Assembly: GCA_949316495.1 (NCBI GenBank)
Contig: OX439000.1
Location: 6,326,501 to 6,390,500 of the forward strand
DNA from: Amphiduros pacificus
Lineage: Eukaryota; Annelida; Polychaeta; Phyllodocida; Hesionidae
Direction: 5' to 3'
DNA: 64,000 nucleotides
Below, one piece after another: positions 45,501-51,136 of this stretch. Under the pieces are notes generated by a model that was not told the origin of the DNA, ran no database searches, and saw only the letters and a list, made by a program, of their open reading frames with translations. Position 1 is the first letter of the stretch. Each line of letters opens with the position of its first letter. The translations under genes and the position numbers were made by a program.

Positions 45501-47705
45501 TTTTCAAAATGGCAAAATCATGTTGCTTATTCATATTTAAGCATTGTTAAACTCACATTTTTCTGACTTGTGCATAATTTACGCTTGTTAAATGAAGGTG
45601 GATTTGTTTGCTCGATTGGGGTTTTACATCACTTTCAACATTATTTCAGTCATTTCGTGATGAGACCTACTTGCAGCAGATATTAGGGCATCATATCGTT
45701 GGATTTCATCGATACGATACGATACGTATCGATGATTTATCAATATTCGATACATATCGATACATATCGATATTACTGAACCGAAATAGAAGAATAATTG
45801 ACTGTCTTTATCGGTCCGGGTGCAAGCTCCCCAAACGGCGATATATTTAATATCTTCGGCGTAAAATACACACAGAAATATTCTACGACGTGTCAACAAT
45901 AGTCCGCCTCCTATAAATAAGTGTATATATTGCTCAAATTGGAGAAAATGTGAATTTAACAATGCTTAAATATGCATACGCAACACGAGTTCGTCATTTC
46001 GAAAACCGGAAGTGACGGGGAGAAGCTCTTATTTTTGGCGCGAAAACGATTGGAGTGCTGTCACAACGTATTCATTCCCATTCAAATATTAATATATTGC
46101 GCAATGAGGGATCCCTCAGTCGTCGTATTTACATTTGAAAAATTAAAAAACTTACGATGCGTAAAATATCGAGTAAAAAATCTGTGTTATTATGATGATA
46201 TGAGGGCCCAATTCAATACAAATAATATATCGAAGCACCAGTATGACAATACCGGTTATCGTATCGATGTCTGTATACCGGTATATCGATAATATCGCGT
46301 ACCGGTGTGATGCCCTAGCAGATATAGTGCTGCACTGAATTGTCATGTCGCAGGTCCTTGACATGACAACCCCCGATTACAGGTCACCATACTGCCCCAT
46401 TGAAAACAAAACTGCAGAACTGCACAATAAAATTCGGAAGTGTACAAGCTTGCCTTAGTTTGCAAAATCCAACAGGAAATTTCCCTACACTACCATGCAC
46501 TCACAAATCACTACTCATACAAAAGCACCATCATATGGTGGAAGCAGAAACTATAGGTCAAATCATGGCTGTCATGCCAGGGCCGTCATGGACTGATAAT
46601 ACGAGTATGCTCCACAGACTTACAGCTTAACCTAGAACATTCAGTCCTGAAGTCAAAACAAAGGTGAGTGAAAAACTCTTTAAATATCCAATCATTAGAA
46701 ACAAGTGTTGATTTTTAAAAATCAAGCTCTCGTAAGTTTGAAAAATCCCAATACAAAATCCAAGAAAGCGTTATCTGACGGTGCAAGCAGGAAAAACATG
46801 CCAAAAACATGGCCGCCATGGACCGATAATCGGGTAAGCTCCATAGACTTCCAGCTTAACCATGTCAAATCCTCAAAAATTCAGCCCTAAAGTCAAAACA
46901 AATGCGAGCGAAAAAAAAGAAAGAAAAAAAGATGGAAACCCATAATTGCACAATGACAATGTGATAATGATGTCAGACAGCTTGGATCATGAACCTTTGA
47001 TCCCATTACCTAATCAAGTATATTGAATAACTATATGGTTAAAAAATTATCAATTTAGCATGCAGATACACTAGTCCAGAAAAAGGTTGGTCCTGCCAAT
47101 CAACAAAATTTTAACAAACTAGACCGTTTAGGGTTAAACTTAACCCCTAACGGACGGGAAGGACGGCAACGTCCACCACCGGCAACGGACGGGAAGGACG
47201 TTTATGTCCCCATTGTTCTGGCTTGATGACGTCATTTGTAACATTCTGAAGGGCCGCAACTTGTTACAATGTAATCATGATAATGATGTCAGACTTACTG
47301 GATCATGACATGAACTTTGACCCCAGCACTTCATTAAGCAAATTTCAGTAACCATGGTAATAAAATTTAGTTTGTGGATACACTAGTCCAGACAAAAATT
47401 GGTTAGTCCAGCCAATCAACAAAATTTAGATAGCCTAGTCCCTTAGGGGTTAAAGATGAAGTATGTTGTTTGAGGTTTCAACTTCCAACTCGAGCTCAAG
47501 TGACAAATCTATGCAGTCCTGTGCAGTTCATCAAACCAAATCCTTGTCCAGTCACTGTGTTACCAGGTAACCTTGGGTGTTCTTAGAGTACATATACAAC
47601 CGTAATTCTAATATGTCTTATTTACTTAATATTACACAGCTAAAGTAGGAGTTCGCAATAAATGATTTGCGTAATTTTCAACCTTCCCTTACCTTGGTCA
47701 GCCAT
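18478..47705 (-). CDS. ACO1: Cytosolic aconitase / iron regulatory protein 1, complete, 18 coding exons, 893 aa
   Basis: The family protein is bifunctional: with a 4Fe-4S cluster it converts citrate to isocitrate in the cytosol, and without the cluster it binds iron-responsive elements in mRNA. Coding exons on the minus strand: 47705-47693, 35169-35074, 34509-34341, 34208-34071, 29324-29255, 29117-28934, 28801-28662, 27503-27231, 27060-26784, 26424-26289, 26169-26085, 25306-25150, 24564-24440, 24155-24051, 23963-23821, 23181-23034, 19014-18706, 18591-18478. All junctions are AG/GT, and phases sum to 894 codons including TAG (human about 889 aa). Cluster ligands are C441 (SCTNTSN) and C507/C510 ([10 protein letters not shown]). 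R540, R545 (SGNRNFEGR), R703 and R784 (GSSRDW) match the human RNA/active-site arginines with a constant +4 offset. Landmarks [16 protein letters not shown] and CCSGPKRP are intact. The protein has no mitochondrial presequence and matches IRP1 rather than ACO2. Intron 1 is 12.5 kb; introns hold many transposons. Confidence 0.97.
18706..19014 (-). CDS. ACO1: ACO1 coding exon 17 (aa 754-856), catalytic GSSRDW
   Basis: Encodes [38 protein letters not shown] and [15 protein letters not shown] through QLVDVK. R784 corresponds to human R780; S782/S783 lie in the catalytic serine loop. The exon is 103 whole codons and is the longest in the gene. Confidence 0.98.
19020..20540. other. ACO1 intron 17, 5' portion, no feature
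   Basis: AT-rich intron sequence between exon 17 and the tandem-core repeat. No exon-like block or terminal repeats were noticed. Confidence 0.45.
20545..23002. mobile_element. Pearl/Helentron-like element: tandem core, CAGA-type microsatellite, 3' hairpin
   Basis: A unit starting CACAAATTTTGAATTCAAGG recurs at about 20.56, 20.88, 21.245, 21.56, 21.923, 22.24 and 22.601 kb. Alternating 314- and 364-bp units form a 678-bp higher-order unit, and the last two such units are almost identical. The array ends in GACGGACGGACAGACGGACA-type repeats (22,903-22,950). A terminal hairpin follows (AGCTCTGC / GCAGAGCT, 22,966-22,996), then CTAAT. The architecture matches the pearl/HINE group of Helentron-derived elements known from bivalves. 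The class is an inference. Confidence 0.6.
23034..23181 (-). CDS. ACO1: ACO1 coding exon 16 (aa 704-753)
   Basis: Encodes [35 protein letters not shown] and VHIPSGEQ. A tandem-repeat element (20.5-23.0 kb) ends only about 30 bp downstream of the donor GTATGG. Confidence 0.97.
23821..23963 (-). CDS. ACO1: ACO1 coding exon 15 (aa 657-703)
   Basis: Encodes [40 protein letters not shown] and ARYLASR. R703 aligns with human R699. The [12 protein letters not shown] block is a family hallmark. Donor GTCAGT is a weaker but usable site. Confidence 0.97.
24051..24155 (-). CDS. ACO1: ACO1 coding exon 14 (aa 622-656)
   Basis: Encodes [20 protein letters not shown] and [15 protein letters not shown], 35 whole codons. 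Donor GTAACA. It matches human SWNALATPSDKLFFWNSKST. Confidence 0.96.
24440..24564 (-). CDS. ACO1: ACO1 coding exon 13 (aa 580-621)
   Basis: Encodes [38 protein letters not shown] and AKVQ. Acceptor TTATTAG, donor GTATGA. It is colinear with human KDIWPTRDEIQAVERQYV. Confidence 0.96.
24658..24944. mobile_element. Palindromic MITE with 51-bp perfect inverted repeats, ACO1 intron 12-13 region
   Basis: 24658-24708 (ACTTATTTATTTTTCAGCCC...) is the exact reverse complement of 24894-24944. The 185-bp interior shows no coding potential. It sits in the intron between exons 12 and 13; target duplication was not resolved. Confidence 0.7.
25150..25306 (-). CDS. ACO1: ACO1 coding exon 12 (aa 528-579), RNA/active-site arginines
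   Basis: Encodes [20 protein letters not shown] through [18 protein letters not shown] and [11 protein letters not shown]540 and R545 correspond to human R536 and R541, used in citrate binding and IRE recognition. Confidence 0.97.
25540..25695 (+). repeat. Dispersed family (TGTGACAAATGTCACAA-headed), diverged copy
   Basis: Weakly aligns (ATCTACCTTGTATTGCAATA... TAATAACCT...TTAAATGTGCTTGTACTCTG) with the three clearer copies at 29.9, 31.98 and 39.57 kb. Confidence 0.35.
26085..26169 (-). CDS. ACO1: ACO1 coding exon 11 (aa 499-527), Fe-S CxxC
   Basis: Encodes [20 protein letters not shown] and PVSEAIEK. C507 and C510 are the other two cluster ligands. The stretch reads EEPV where human IRP1 has PEPV. 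Confidence 0.97.
26249..26268. repeat. (TG)n microsatellite near ACO1 exon 10
   Basis: Ten GT units, 20 bp upstream in plus coordinates of the exon 10 donor (26289). Confidence 0.9.
26289..26424 (-). CDS. ACO1: ACO1 coding exon 10 (aa 454-498)
   Basis: Encodes [38 protein letters not shown] and TQYLQKLG. It is colinear with human. Acceptor TTGCAG, donor GTAAAT. Confidence 0.96.
26784..27060 (-). CDS. ACO1: ACO1 coding exon 9 (aa 362-453), first Fe-S cysteine
   Basis: Encodes [19 protein letters not shown] through [19 protein letters not shown]441 in SCTNTSN corresponds to human C437, an iron-sulfur ligand. The residue 407-420 loop ([13 protein letters not shown]) differs from the human sequence, as expected for a surface segment. 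Confidence 0.98.
27231..27503 (-). CDS. ACO1: ACO1 coding exon 8 (aa 271-361)
   Basis: Encodes [36 protein letters not shown] and [12 protein letters not shown] through SQDPVFSE. It is phase 0 on both sides. Acceptor TTTTTAG, donor GTGAGC. Confidence 0.97.
28262..28345 (-). repeat. SINE/MITE tail, inverted copy in an ACO1 intron
   Basis: An (AAT)n run, then GATTTATATAGCGCTATATC and AGACCAAGTCTGCTCGAAGC. Its reverse complement aligns with 13,750-13,818. Confidence 0.6.
28662..28801 (-). CDS. ACO1: ACO1 coding exon 7 (aa 224-270)
   Basis: Encodes [18 protein letters not shown] through [11 protein letters not shown], colinear with human IRP1. Acceptor CTGCAG, donor GTAAAG. Confidence 0.97.
28934..29117 (-). 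CDS. ACO1: ACO1 coding exon 6 (aa 163-223)
   Basis: Encodes [17 protein letters not shown] through [20 protein letters not shown]. The TDSHTTM motif, part of the substrate site in aconitases, is intact. Acceptor TTTCAG, donor GTAAG. Confidence 0.97.
29255..29324 (-). CDS. ACO1: ACO1 coding exon 5 (aa 139-162)
   Basis: Short exon encoding [20 protein letters not shown] and FLK. It matches human SLQKNQDLEFERNRERFEFLK. Acceptor TTATAG, donor GTAAGT. Confidence 0.94.
29905..30250 (+). repeat. Dispersed TGTGACAAATTTGTCACAA-headed repeat, copy in an ACO1 intron
   Basis: Starts with the imperfect palindrome and continues AAGGTACTGCAGTAAGCTGT, GGTGTCAAC and TCTGACCTAATGACCTAG. It contains a 16-bp GTGTTAAGCACACATGT-type minirepeat (30,050-30,105) and ends near a CAGACAGACAGA run. 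Confidence 0.55.
31977..32370 (+). repeat. Dispersed TGTGACCAATGTCACAA-headed repeat, copy 2
   Basis: Shares AGATACCTTGTGACCAATGT, ATCTGTGGTGTCAACAATAA, CTGTTAAGTGCACTTACACT and CACATATTGCCATTT blocks with 39.56-39.95 kb. Confidence 0.65.
32370..34070. other. ACO1 intron 4, 3' portion, little structure
   Basis: Long T-runs near 33.43 and 33.64 kb, and a segment at 32.80-32.87 kb related to the 41.29 / 42.56 kb family. No exon was seen. Confidence 0.4.
34071..34208 (-). CDS. ACO1: ACO1 coding exon 4 (aa 93-138)
   Basis: Encodes [15 protein letters not shown] through [14 protein letters not shown]. The DLVIDHS active-site segment is intact. Acceptor TTTACAG, donor GTAAG. Confidence 0.97.
34341..34509 (-). 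CDS. ACO1: ACO1 coding exon 3 (aa 37-92)
   Basis: Encodes [20 protein letters not shown] through [13 protein letters not shown], nearly colinear with human IRP1. Acceptor TTGCAG, donor GTATGT. Confidence 0.97.
35074..35169 (-). CDS. ACO1: ACO1 coding exon 2 (aa 5-36)
   Basis: Acceptor TTTTACAG and donor GTAAGT. The exon encodes the N-terminal segment from GSNPFSDQ to SLNDDRY, matching human NPFAHL...LEDSRY. Phase is 1 on both sides. Confidence 0.93.
35280..36245 (+). mobile_element. Pearl/Helentron-like element with 146-bp tandem core
   Basis: The CACATAATTGTCCCTGTGAC unit starts at 35280, 35411, 35557, 35705, 35850 and 35996 (period 131, then 145-148). The array is followed by ACAGACATACATACAGACAA-type microsatellite (36,145-36,197). 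A hairpin, TACCCTCAGCCTGAT / ATCAGGGGCTGAGGGTA (36,218-36,251), ends it. The layout matches the 20.5-23.0 kb element, though the sequence differs. Confidence 0.6.
36255..38515. other. ACO1 intron 1 segment, no feature
   Basis: AT-rich intron with no recognised exon or repeat ends. Confidence 0.4.
38519..39057. mobile_element. TTAA-flanked MITE (539 bp) carrying three full CRE palindromes
   Basis: TTAA-AGGGATTAAGCACC at the left and GGTGCTTAATCCCT-TTAA at the right: 14-bp perfect inverted ends inside TTAA. TGACGTCA occurs at 38752, 38792 and 38822, a dense cluster of the CREB/ATF site. No protein remnant is present. Confidence 0.75.
39564..39950 (+). repeat. Dispersed TGTGACAAATGTCACAA-headed repeat, copy 3
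   Basis: Best match to the 31.98-kb copy over about 380 bp in the same orientation. It lies in ACO1 intron 1. Confidence 0.65.
40030..40270 (+). repeat. Diverged half of the hAT-type element
   Basis: Aligns with 45.90-46.11 kb: GTNNTTTAACNNTTNNANTATGCATAC, AGTGACG(A/G)GG, CTTTTATTTTTG and ATTGGAGTG(TC) blocks in the same order. No termini were found. Confidence 0.5.
41285..41375 (+). repeat. Dispersed repeat, AAGGAAAAAGTGCTTGAAAA family
   Basis: GTAATAACATTTG..., AAAGTTTG..., ATATTATG and AAGTGCTTGAAAA blocks recur at 32.80-32.87 kb and, inverted, at 42.55-42.64 kb. Confidence 0.6.
41462..41754 (-). mobile_element. TTAA-flanked MITE with CCCCTAA ends, copy 1 (293 bp)
   Basis: TTAACCCCTAAC at one end and CCTTTAGGGTTTAA at the other. 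CCC next to TTAA is typical of piggyBac-group ends. In reverse orientation it aligns with 47,140-47,453 over its whole length. Confidence 0.75.
41755..43095. other. ACO1 intron 1 segment with weak inverted pieces
   Basis: CCAATTGCAGGTTGCAA (41.98 kb) and GGCAACCCGCAATTGGCA (42.17 kb) form an imperfect inverted pair about 190 bp apart, perhaps a small MITE. A CAGACAGACCCACGCTC tail at 42.82 kb resembles a pearl-type 3' end. No gene. Confidence 0.35.
42550..42645 (-). repeat. AAGGAAAAAGTGCTTGAAAA family, inverted copy
   Basis: The reverse complement reads GTAATAACTTTTGATTGTAA, then TAAACAGTTATATTATGGAA and GTGCTTGAAAACCTCATTTC, colinear with 41.285 kb. Confidence 0.6.
43100..43495 (+). repeat. 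Older repeats left of TTAA element copy 2
   Basis: The part at 43,345-43,495 is the left half of the 6.87-7.08 kb repeat; its right half is at 45,000-45,055. The part at about 43,110-43,310 resembles 16.11-16.27 kb (AACGTCTTG, TTGTATGTNNNCCTAAAAGTTANGTTGTAAAT, TTGTTGCTGATG), a separate dispersed family. Confidence 0.55.
43496..44999 (+). mobile_element. TTAA-flanked DNA transposon derivative, copy 2 (1,504 bp)
   Basis: Same ends and orientation as the copy at 2.77-4.27 kb. It is inserted into an older repeat whose uninterrupted relative lies at 6.87-7.08 kb. That relative reads GCAGATGTGCGAGTCTCA then straight to AAGGTTGGCATT, whereas here the TTAA element sits between the two halves. Within the Cys-rich open frame, all differences from copy 1 are synonymous. 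Confidence 0.8.
44576..44845 (+). CDS. Cys-rich open frame inside the TTAA element, copy 2
   Basis: Encodes the same peptide as the 3846-4115 frame in copy 1 of the element, including the CYLC and CYTC pairs. It is 150 bp from the right TTAA end. No start codon or promoter can be assigned. Confidence 0.35.
   Translation, partial: SRPYFRHYTQLSHVCLFSSIKVGIVGWEADVNASLYFTALSFAINHIFNGCYLCRSKDIRCYTCTDIGGICVQEMHAGRNDVGSLLTQF
45219..45625 (+). mobile_element. hAT-type element, truncated copy (left end only)
   Basis: Starts TAGGGCCTCACACCCGTATT and follows, in reverse orientation, the right part of the element at 45,686-46,317 through the CGGTATACAGA, GGTGCTTNGATATAT and GGGCCCTCATAT blocks and the ATTTAAGCATTGTTAA region. 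It then breaks into another repeat. Confidence 0.65.
45626..46385 (-). repeat. Older repeat (as at 7.69-7.85 kb) split by the hAT MITE
   Basis: The halves 45,628-45,685 and 46,318-46,375 together align with the unbroken 7.69-7.85 kb copy in reverse orientation. Confidence 0.7.
45686..46317 (+). mobile_element. hAT-type MITE, complete, 8-bp target duplication
   Basis: The ends TAGGGCATCA and TGATGCCCTA are inverted repeats; GCAGATAT flanks both sides (…GCAGATAT-TAGGG; CCCTA-GCAGATAT…). An 8-bp duplication with TAGGG-type ends marks the hAT superfamily. The related site at 7.77 kb holds a single GCATATAT at this point and no insert. The interior is rich in ATCGATA/CGGTATAC words; no transposase. 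Confidence 0.8.
46420..46925 (+). repeat. Imperfect tandem duplication of about 255 bp
   Basis: Blocks GTCATGGACTGATAATACGA, CTCCACAGACTTACAGCTTA and GAAGTCAAAACAAAGGTGAG recur as CCATGGACCGATAATCGGGT, CTCCATAGACTTCCAGCTTA and AAAGTCAAAACAAATGCGAG. No coding sense was recognised. Confidence 0.55.
46925..47139 (+). mobile_element. Partial third copy of the CCCCTAA / TTAA MITE, abutting copy 2
   Basis: From ACAATGACAATGTGATAATG to GACCGTTTAGGGTTAAA it matches the right two thirds of the element. It ends three bases before copy 2 begins, so the two lie head to tail. Confidence 0.6.
47140..47453 (+). mobile_element. TTAA-flanked MITE with CCCCTAA ends, copy 2 (314 bp)
   Basis: TTAACCCCTAACGGACGGGA at the left and CCCTTAGGGGTTAA at the right. 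It carries a small internal duplication (ACGGACGGGAAGGACG twice) absent from the 41.46-kb copy. Confidence 0.75.
47693..47705 (-). CDS. ACO1: ACO1 coding exon 1 (MADQ + 1 nt)
   Basis: ATG at 47705-47703 in the context ACAATGG is followed by GCT GAC CAA G and the donor GTAAGG. This short start exon is inferred from phase: its single leftover G joins exon 2 to give MADQGSNPF, which resembles the human MSNPF start. It is the least certain exon because it holds only 13 coding bases. Confidence 0.75.
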
Positions 47706-48087
47706 TGTACACTGCTCTTAGAACACGACTGCCGGAAGTTCGATAGAATGTAAAATGACACATGATTGGTTGTTTAACATTGGGCATCATTTGCTATATT
47801 TTTGCATTGCATAGCCGGGTACCATTTTAAGTATTAATTACGATATATTCTATGTTTTTTTTCTTTTAATTCACAACTTTTATAATGATTATATATATTT
47901 GGGAGGGAAATGGTTATGATTATGTGGAAAATGCATCCGTCGACTGCTATGAAATCAACCAATGGATGGAGGCGTTTTAAATTAAGAAAGACAAGGTCAA
48001 GGACATACTTTGGTTTCGGGAATTTGACTTCTCACGTTTGTAACTTTGGACTTTGCTCTTTGATATCTACCGCAAATCGACGAGAAG
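47706..48087. promoter_or_regulatory. Probable shared (bidirectional) promoter of ACO1 and the SLC25A44-type gene
   Basis: The ACO1 ATG (minus) and the downstream carrier gene (plus) point away from each other. Just upstream of the ACO1 ATG is an ETS/GABP-type CCGGAAGT (47732-47739). An inverted CCAAT box (GATTGG, 47764-47769) and a forward CCAAT (47959-47963) follow. A GTAAAT donor at 48088 could end a non-coding first exon of the carrier gene, spliced to an acceptor at 50357. ETS and CCAAT motifs are usual in two-way promoters of metabolic genes. The transcription starts are inferred. Confidence 0.45.
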
Positions 48088-48233
48088 GTAAATATTCTGT
48101 ATTTTCTTGTGTGAACAATGTCTCCAAAAAAATCCACCTCGAATTGACGCTTCCAAATTAGCTTATTTTCACCAGGGAGATTTTAAAGCCTTTGAAAACC
48201 AAAGTTCTTAATATCACCCACCTTGAAAAGGTA

Positions 48234-49123
48234 CAGTGGCCGTCAACCAGTTCGCGCCGATTTCCGTTATTTTACGTTTTTTTCATTGAAGCTTTGTTCG
48301 AAATGACATCTAACCTCGATATGACGACAGCAGAGCTCAGGGGCTAAATTCTGACACTTAAATGAAGTAAATCGGACAAAAACTCACAAAGTTACAGCAA
48401 CTTTTTCAATAAACATCAGAATTGTCAGCCGTCAACCAATTTCGCACGCTATTTTCAGATCGTCAGTAGTACCAAATTCGGTCACCAGGTGTCAGCAGCA
48501 ATCAATCATAAAATTTGATGTGATGATTAGGTGAATCTTTCATGGTAATAGCTTGCATGTTCCCCTAGTGGATTTTGTGGAAGTTTGATAAAAATATAAA
48601 CTCCACCAGAGGACACTATGAGTCGTCAGGTGTGTTGTACTCTCTTCCAGTTTGACTTTGAGAAGAAATTCTTTCCACTGATTGAGGAAAATAGTTAATA
48701 TTTGTTATTTGCAAAATTTAGTACATAAATAATCATATAATTTATTGAAAACGTCATATATTAGCATAAAGTTGATAAATAGTAGAAACTCAATGATAAA
48801 TAATGGCTTAGACAATTTAAGTTTGCATGTATTTTCCACCAGATGACACTTCTTATCTTTTTTTGTCACAAGGTGGCACAAGGAGATCATAAGAAAATGT
48901 TGAGAGGTCATGTGACCTCAAAGTGTCAAGGCCATAGTGTGTTTACCGACGAGGCAGGTAAAATGCACGTTTATGATGATAATCGGAATTTTTATGATGA
49001 ATTATCAACTTTTATGGGTATACAAGTAATAAACAGTGTGTACAATAGTCAAAAGAATGATATCTGACAATGTTTCAAAGAGCGCGAAATGGGTTGTCGG
49101 CGCGAAATGGTTGACGGTCACTG
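48234..49123. mobile_element. TA-flanked MITE (890 bp) between the promoter and SLC25A44-like exon A
   Basis: TA-CAGTGGCCGTCAACC at the left and the inverted GGTTGACGGTCACTG-TA at the right; ends match over about 28 bp with few differences. The word GTCAACCA(N)TTCGC(G/A)C occurs near both ends, twice on each side (48.25, 48.43, 49.08, 49.10 kb). These are likely binding sites of the unknown transposase. A Tc1/mariner- or pogo-type origin is inferred from the TA target. Confidence 0.75.
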
Positions 49124-49124
49124 T

Positions 49125-50357
49125 ACACAGTGCACTCACTGTTCAGCAGTGACAGTCACTAACTCAATTAAGCTAGTAAAATTTGTGTTACGGGTCCAGG
49201 AAAGATCATGTGAGGACTACCCAAGAAATTGGGATATCACAAAATTTAGATGTGGCCAAAAATAGATATTCCTTGGCTTTGATCACCTGCATGTCAAATT
49301 GGGAATCATGTTGACATTGTTGTATTTATCAGAAAAGCTACTTTTTTAATAGTAAGGTCTTGATGATCATTCAACCTGATAACTGAAACCAGCATGTTTT
49401 TACATTTGAGCCAACTAATGCTCAATGAAAACTGGTGATTTCACACGGACTCCTGTTTGATTATTACCTGTTTGACTGTGCCTGTTTGACCCTATGGTAC
49501 CAATTAAGTTACCTACTTCTTTTTCATGTCAACATTTGACCTTCAGTGTCATTTAGCCTTCATGAAGGATAAAGCTGGAGTTTTTAGCCATTAAGGAGTG
49601 ACTAGGGCTCATATACGTTTTTCAGCCATGTCTGAACTGGGCATCACTACACTGCTAAACAGTGGTAGACAATCCTCAACCTGCCTCTACCTCCATTGGT
49701 CACTCAATATTTCATAAAAATAGTACTTTTAAATACAAAAATTGATGTATTACTTGCAAAACAATGAAAATGTTGATATCCTTGAACGCAAATCCAACAC
49801 CTCATTAGTTTCTCCTTCTAAATTCCTTTATTTTGGATCAGGAGTAGTATGGACCTTTGACCTGCAAAATATTTTCAACATGTGAAAACAAATTTTTAGA
49901 GGAGATATGAACAGCCACTTGTGTCTATGTATATCTGTTATTTGTACACTTTCTATGTGTGTTTTCACCTAAATACTTTCGTTTTATATCAGTGTTCATA
50001 TAGAAAGTGTAAACTATTTTTTGAAACACTTGGCGGATATGTATATTAGAAGCAAGATAATGTAATCATTAAGGGTATAAGTAAACATGTTAGCCATGAT
50101 AAGCATTTCATAATCAAGAAATCTGATGATATCTTAATAGTTGCCATTTTTAGAATATTTTCATCATAAATATTTGCTCTCAAGCAATTGTTTTTCATGT
50201 GTATTAGATTTGATGGTAAATCATTCATTGTATGGATTCATGAATATCTTGTGACATGTTTAATTATGGTAATAATTTGATTGCAGTTTGTCCTATTCTA
50301 CAAATCTCTGAATGTGGAATTTTGATATGATGTTAATGAAAGGATTTTTTTCTCCAG
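49125..50357. other. Probable 5' intron of the SLC25A44-like gene, no feature
   Basis: AT-rich, ending in the pyrimidine-rich acceptor TTTTTTCTCCAG at 50346-50357, about 100 bp before the start codon. Confidence 0.45.
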
Positions 50358-50460
50358 ATATGATGATTTTGATAAGATAAGATAATTAGTCGGAGATCTG
50401 CTGACAACTTTGATATTCTACTTTCTGGTGCATCAACTTAACTCACTCACCAATATCAAG

Positions 50461-51136
50461 ATGGCGCTGGTGGAAAAAGATACTAAACCTGCCTTATCAG
50501 GCATCCAAGTTGTAGAGTTACATATGATGGACAAACAGAAATATTTTCCACTTACAGTTGTGAGTGGGTTTACTATAAGAAGTATGCTGTACCCATTCAC
50601 AGTGATTAAGACAAGACTACAGGTACAAAAACAAAATGCCATGTATAAAGGAACATTTGATGCGTTTATGAAAATTGGCAAATTTGAAGGTGCTCGTGGA
50701 CTGTTTAAAGGTTATTGGGTAAGCAACCTGCTTATAATTCCACAAGTTACCTACATATCAACTTATGAAGGAGTCAGACATGTTTTGGCAGAGAATGACA
50801 TTATCAAAAGTAATAAATTCAAATCATTACTAGCAGGATTTTGTGCATCCTTGGCAGGACAGACGTTCATGGTTCCAGTCGATGTAGTTTCGCAACATTT
50901 AATGATGCTTGATGCTAGTAAATTACGTACTGATACAAAAGCAAAGACAACACAACTAGGTCCGTTAATAATTCCAAAGGAAGCACTGAGGAGTCCGGCT
51001 GGTCGGGCTAAGGCTGTTGTACAAGCTGTGTACAGGCAGGACGGCCTTCGTGGCTTCTACAAGGGTTATTTTGCCTCCCTCGCACTGTACGCTCCCAACT
51101 CAGCCATGTGGTGGTTCTTCTATGATGTGTACTGCT
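50461..51136 (+). CDS. SLC25A44: SLC25A44-like exon A (aa 1-225)
   Basis: Encodes the first two carrier repeats, from MALVEKDTKPALSGIQVVEL to YAPNSAMWWFFYDVYC. Donor T|GTAAGT at 51137. Reading on past this donor gives a non-homologous tail, so splicing here is well supported by homology. Confidence 0.95.

Noticed and set aside
47910-48161. 83-aa plus frame near the promoter
   Set aside because: It crosses the likely donor at 48088 and has no homology to the carrier. At most it covers a non-coding first exon.
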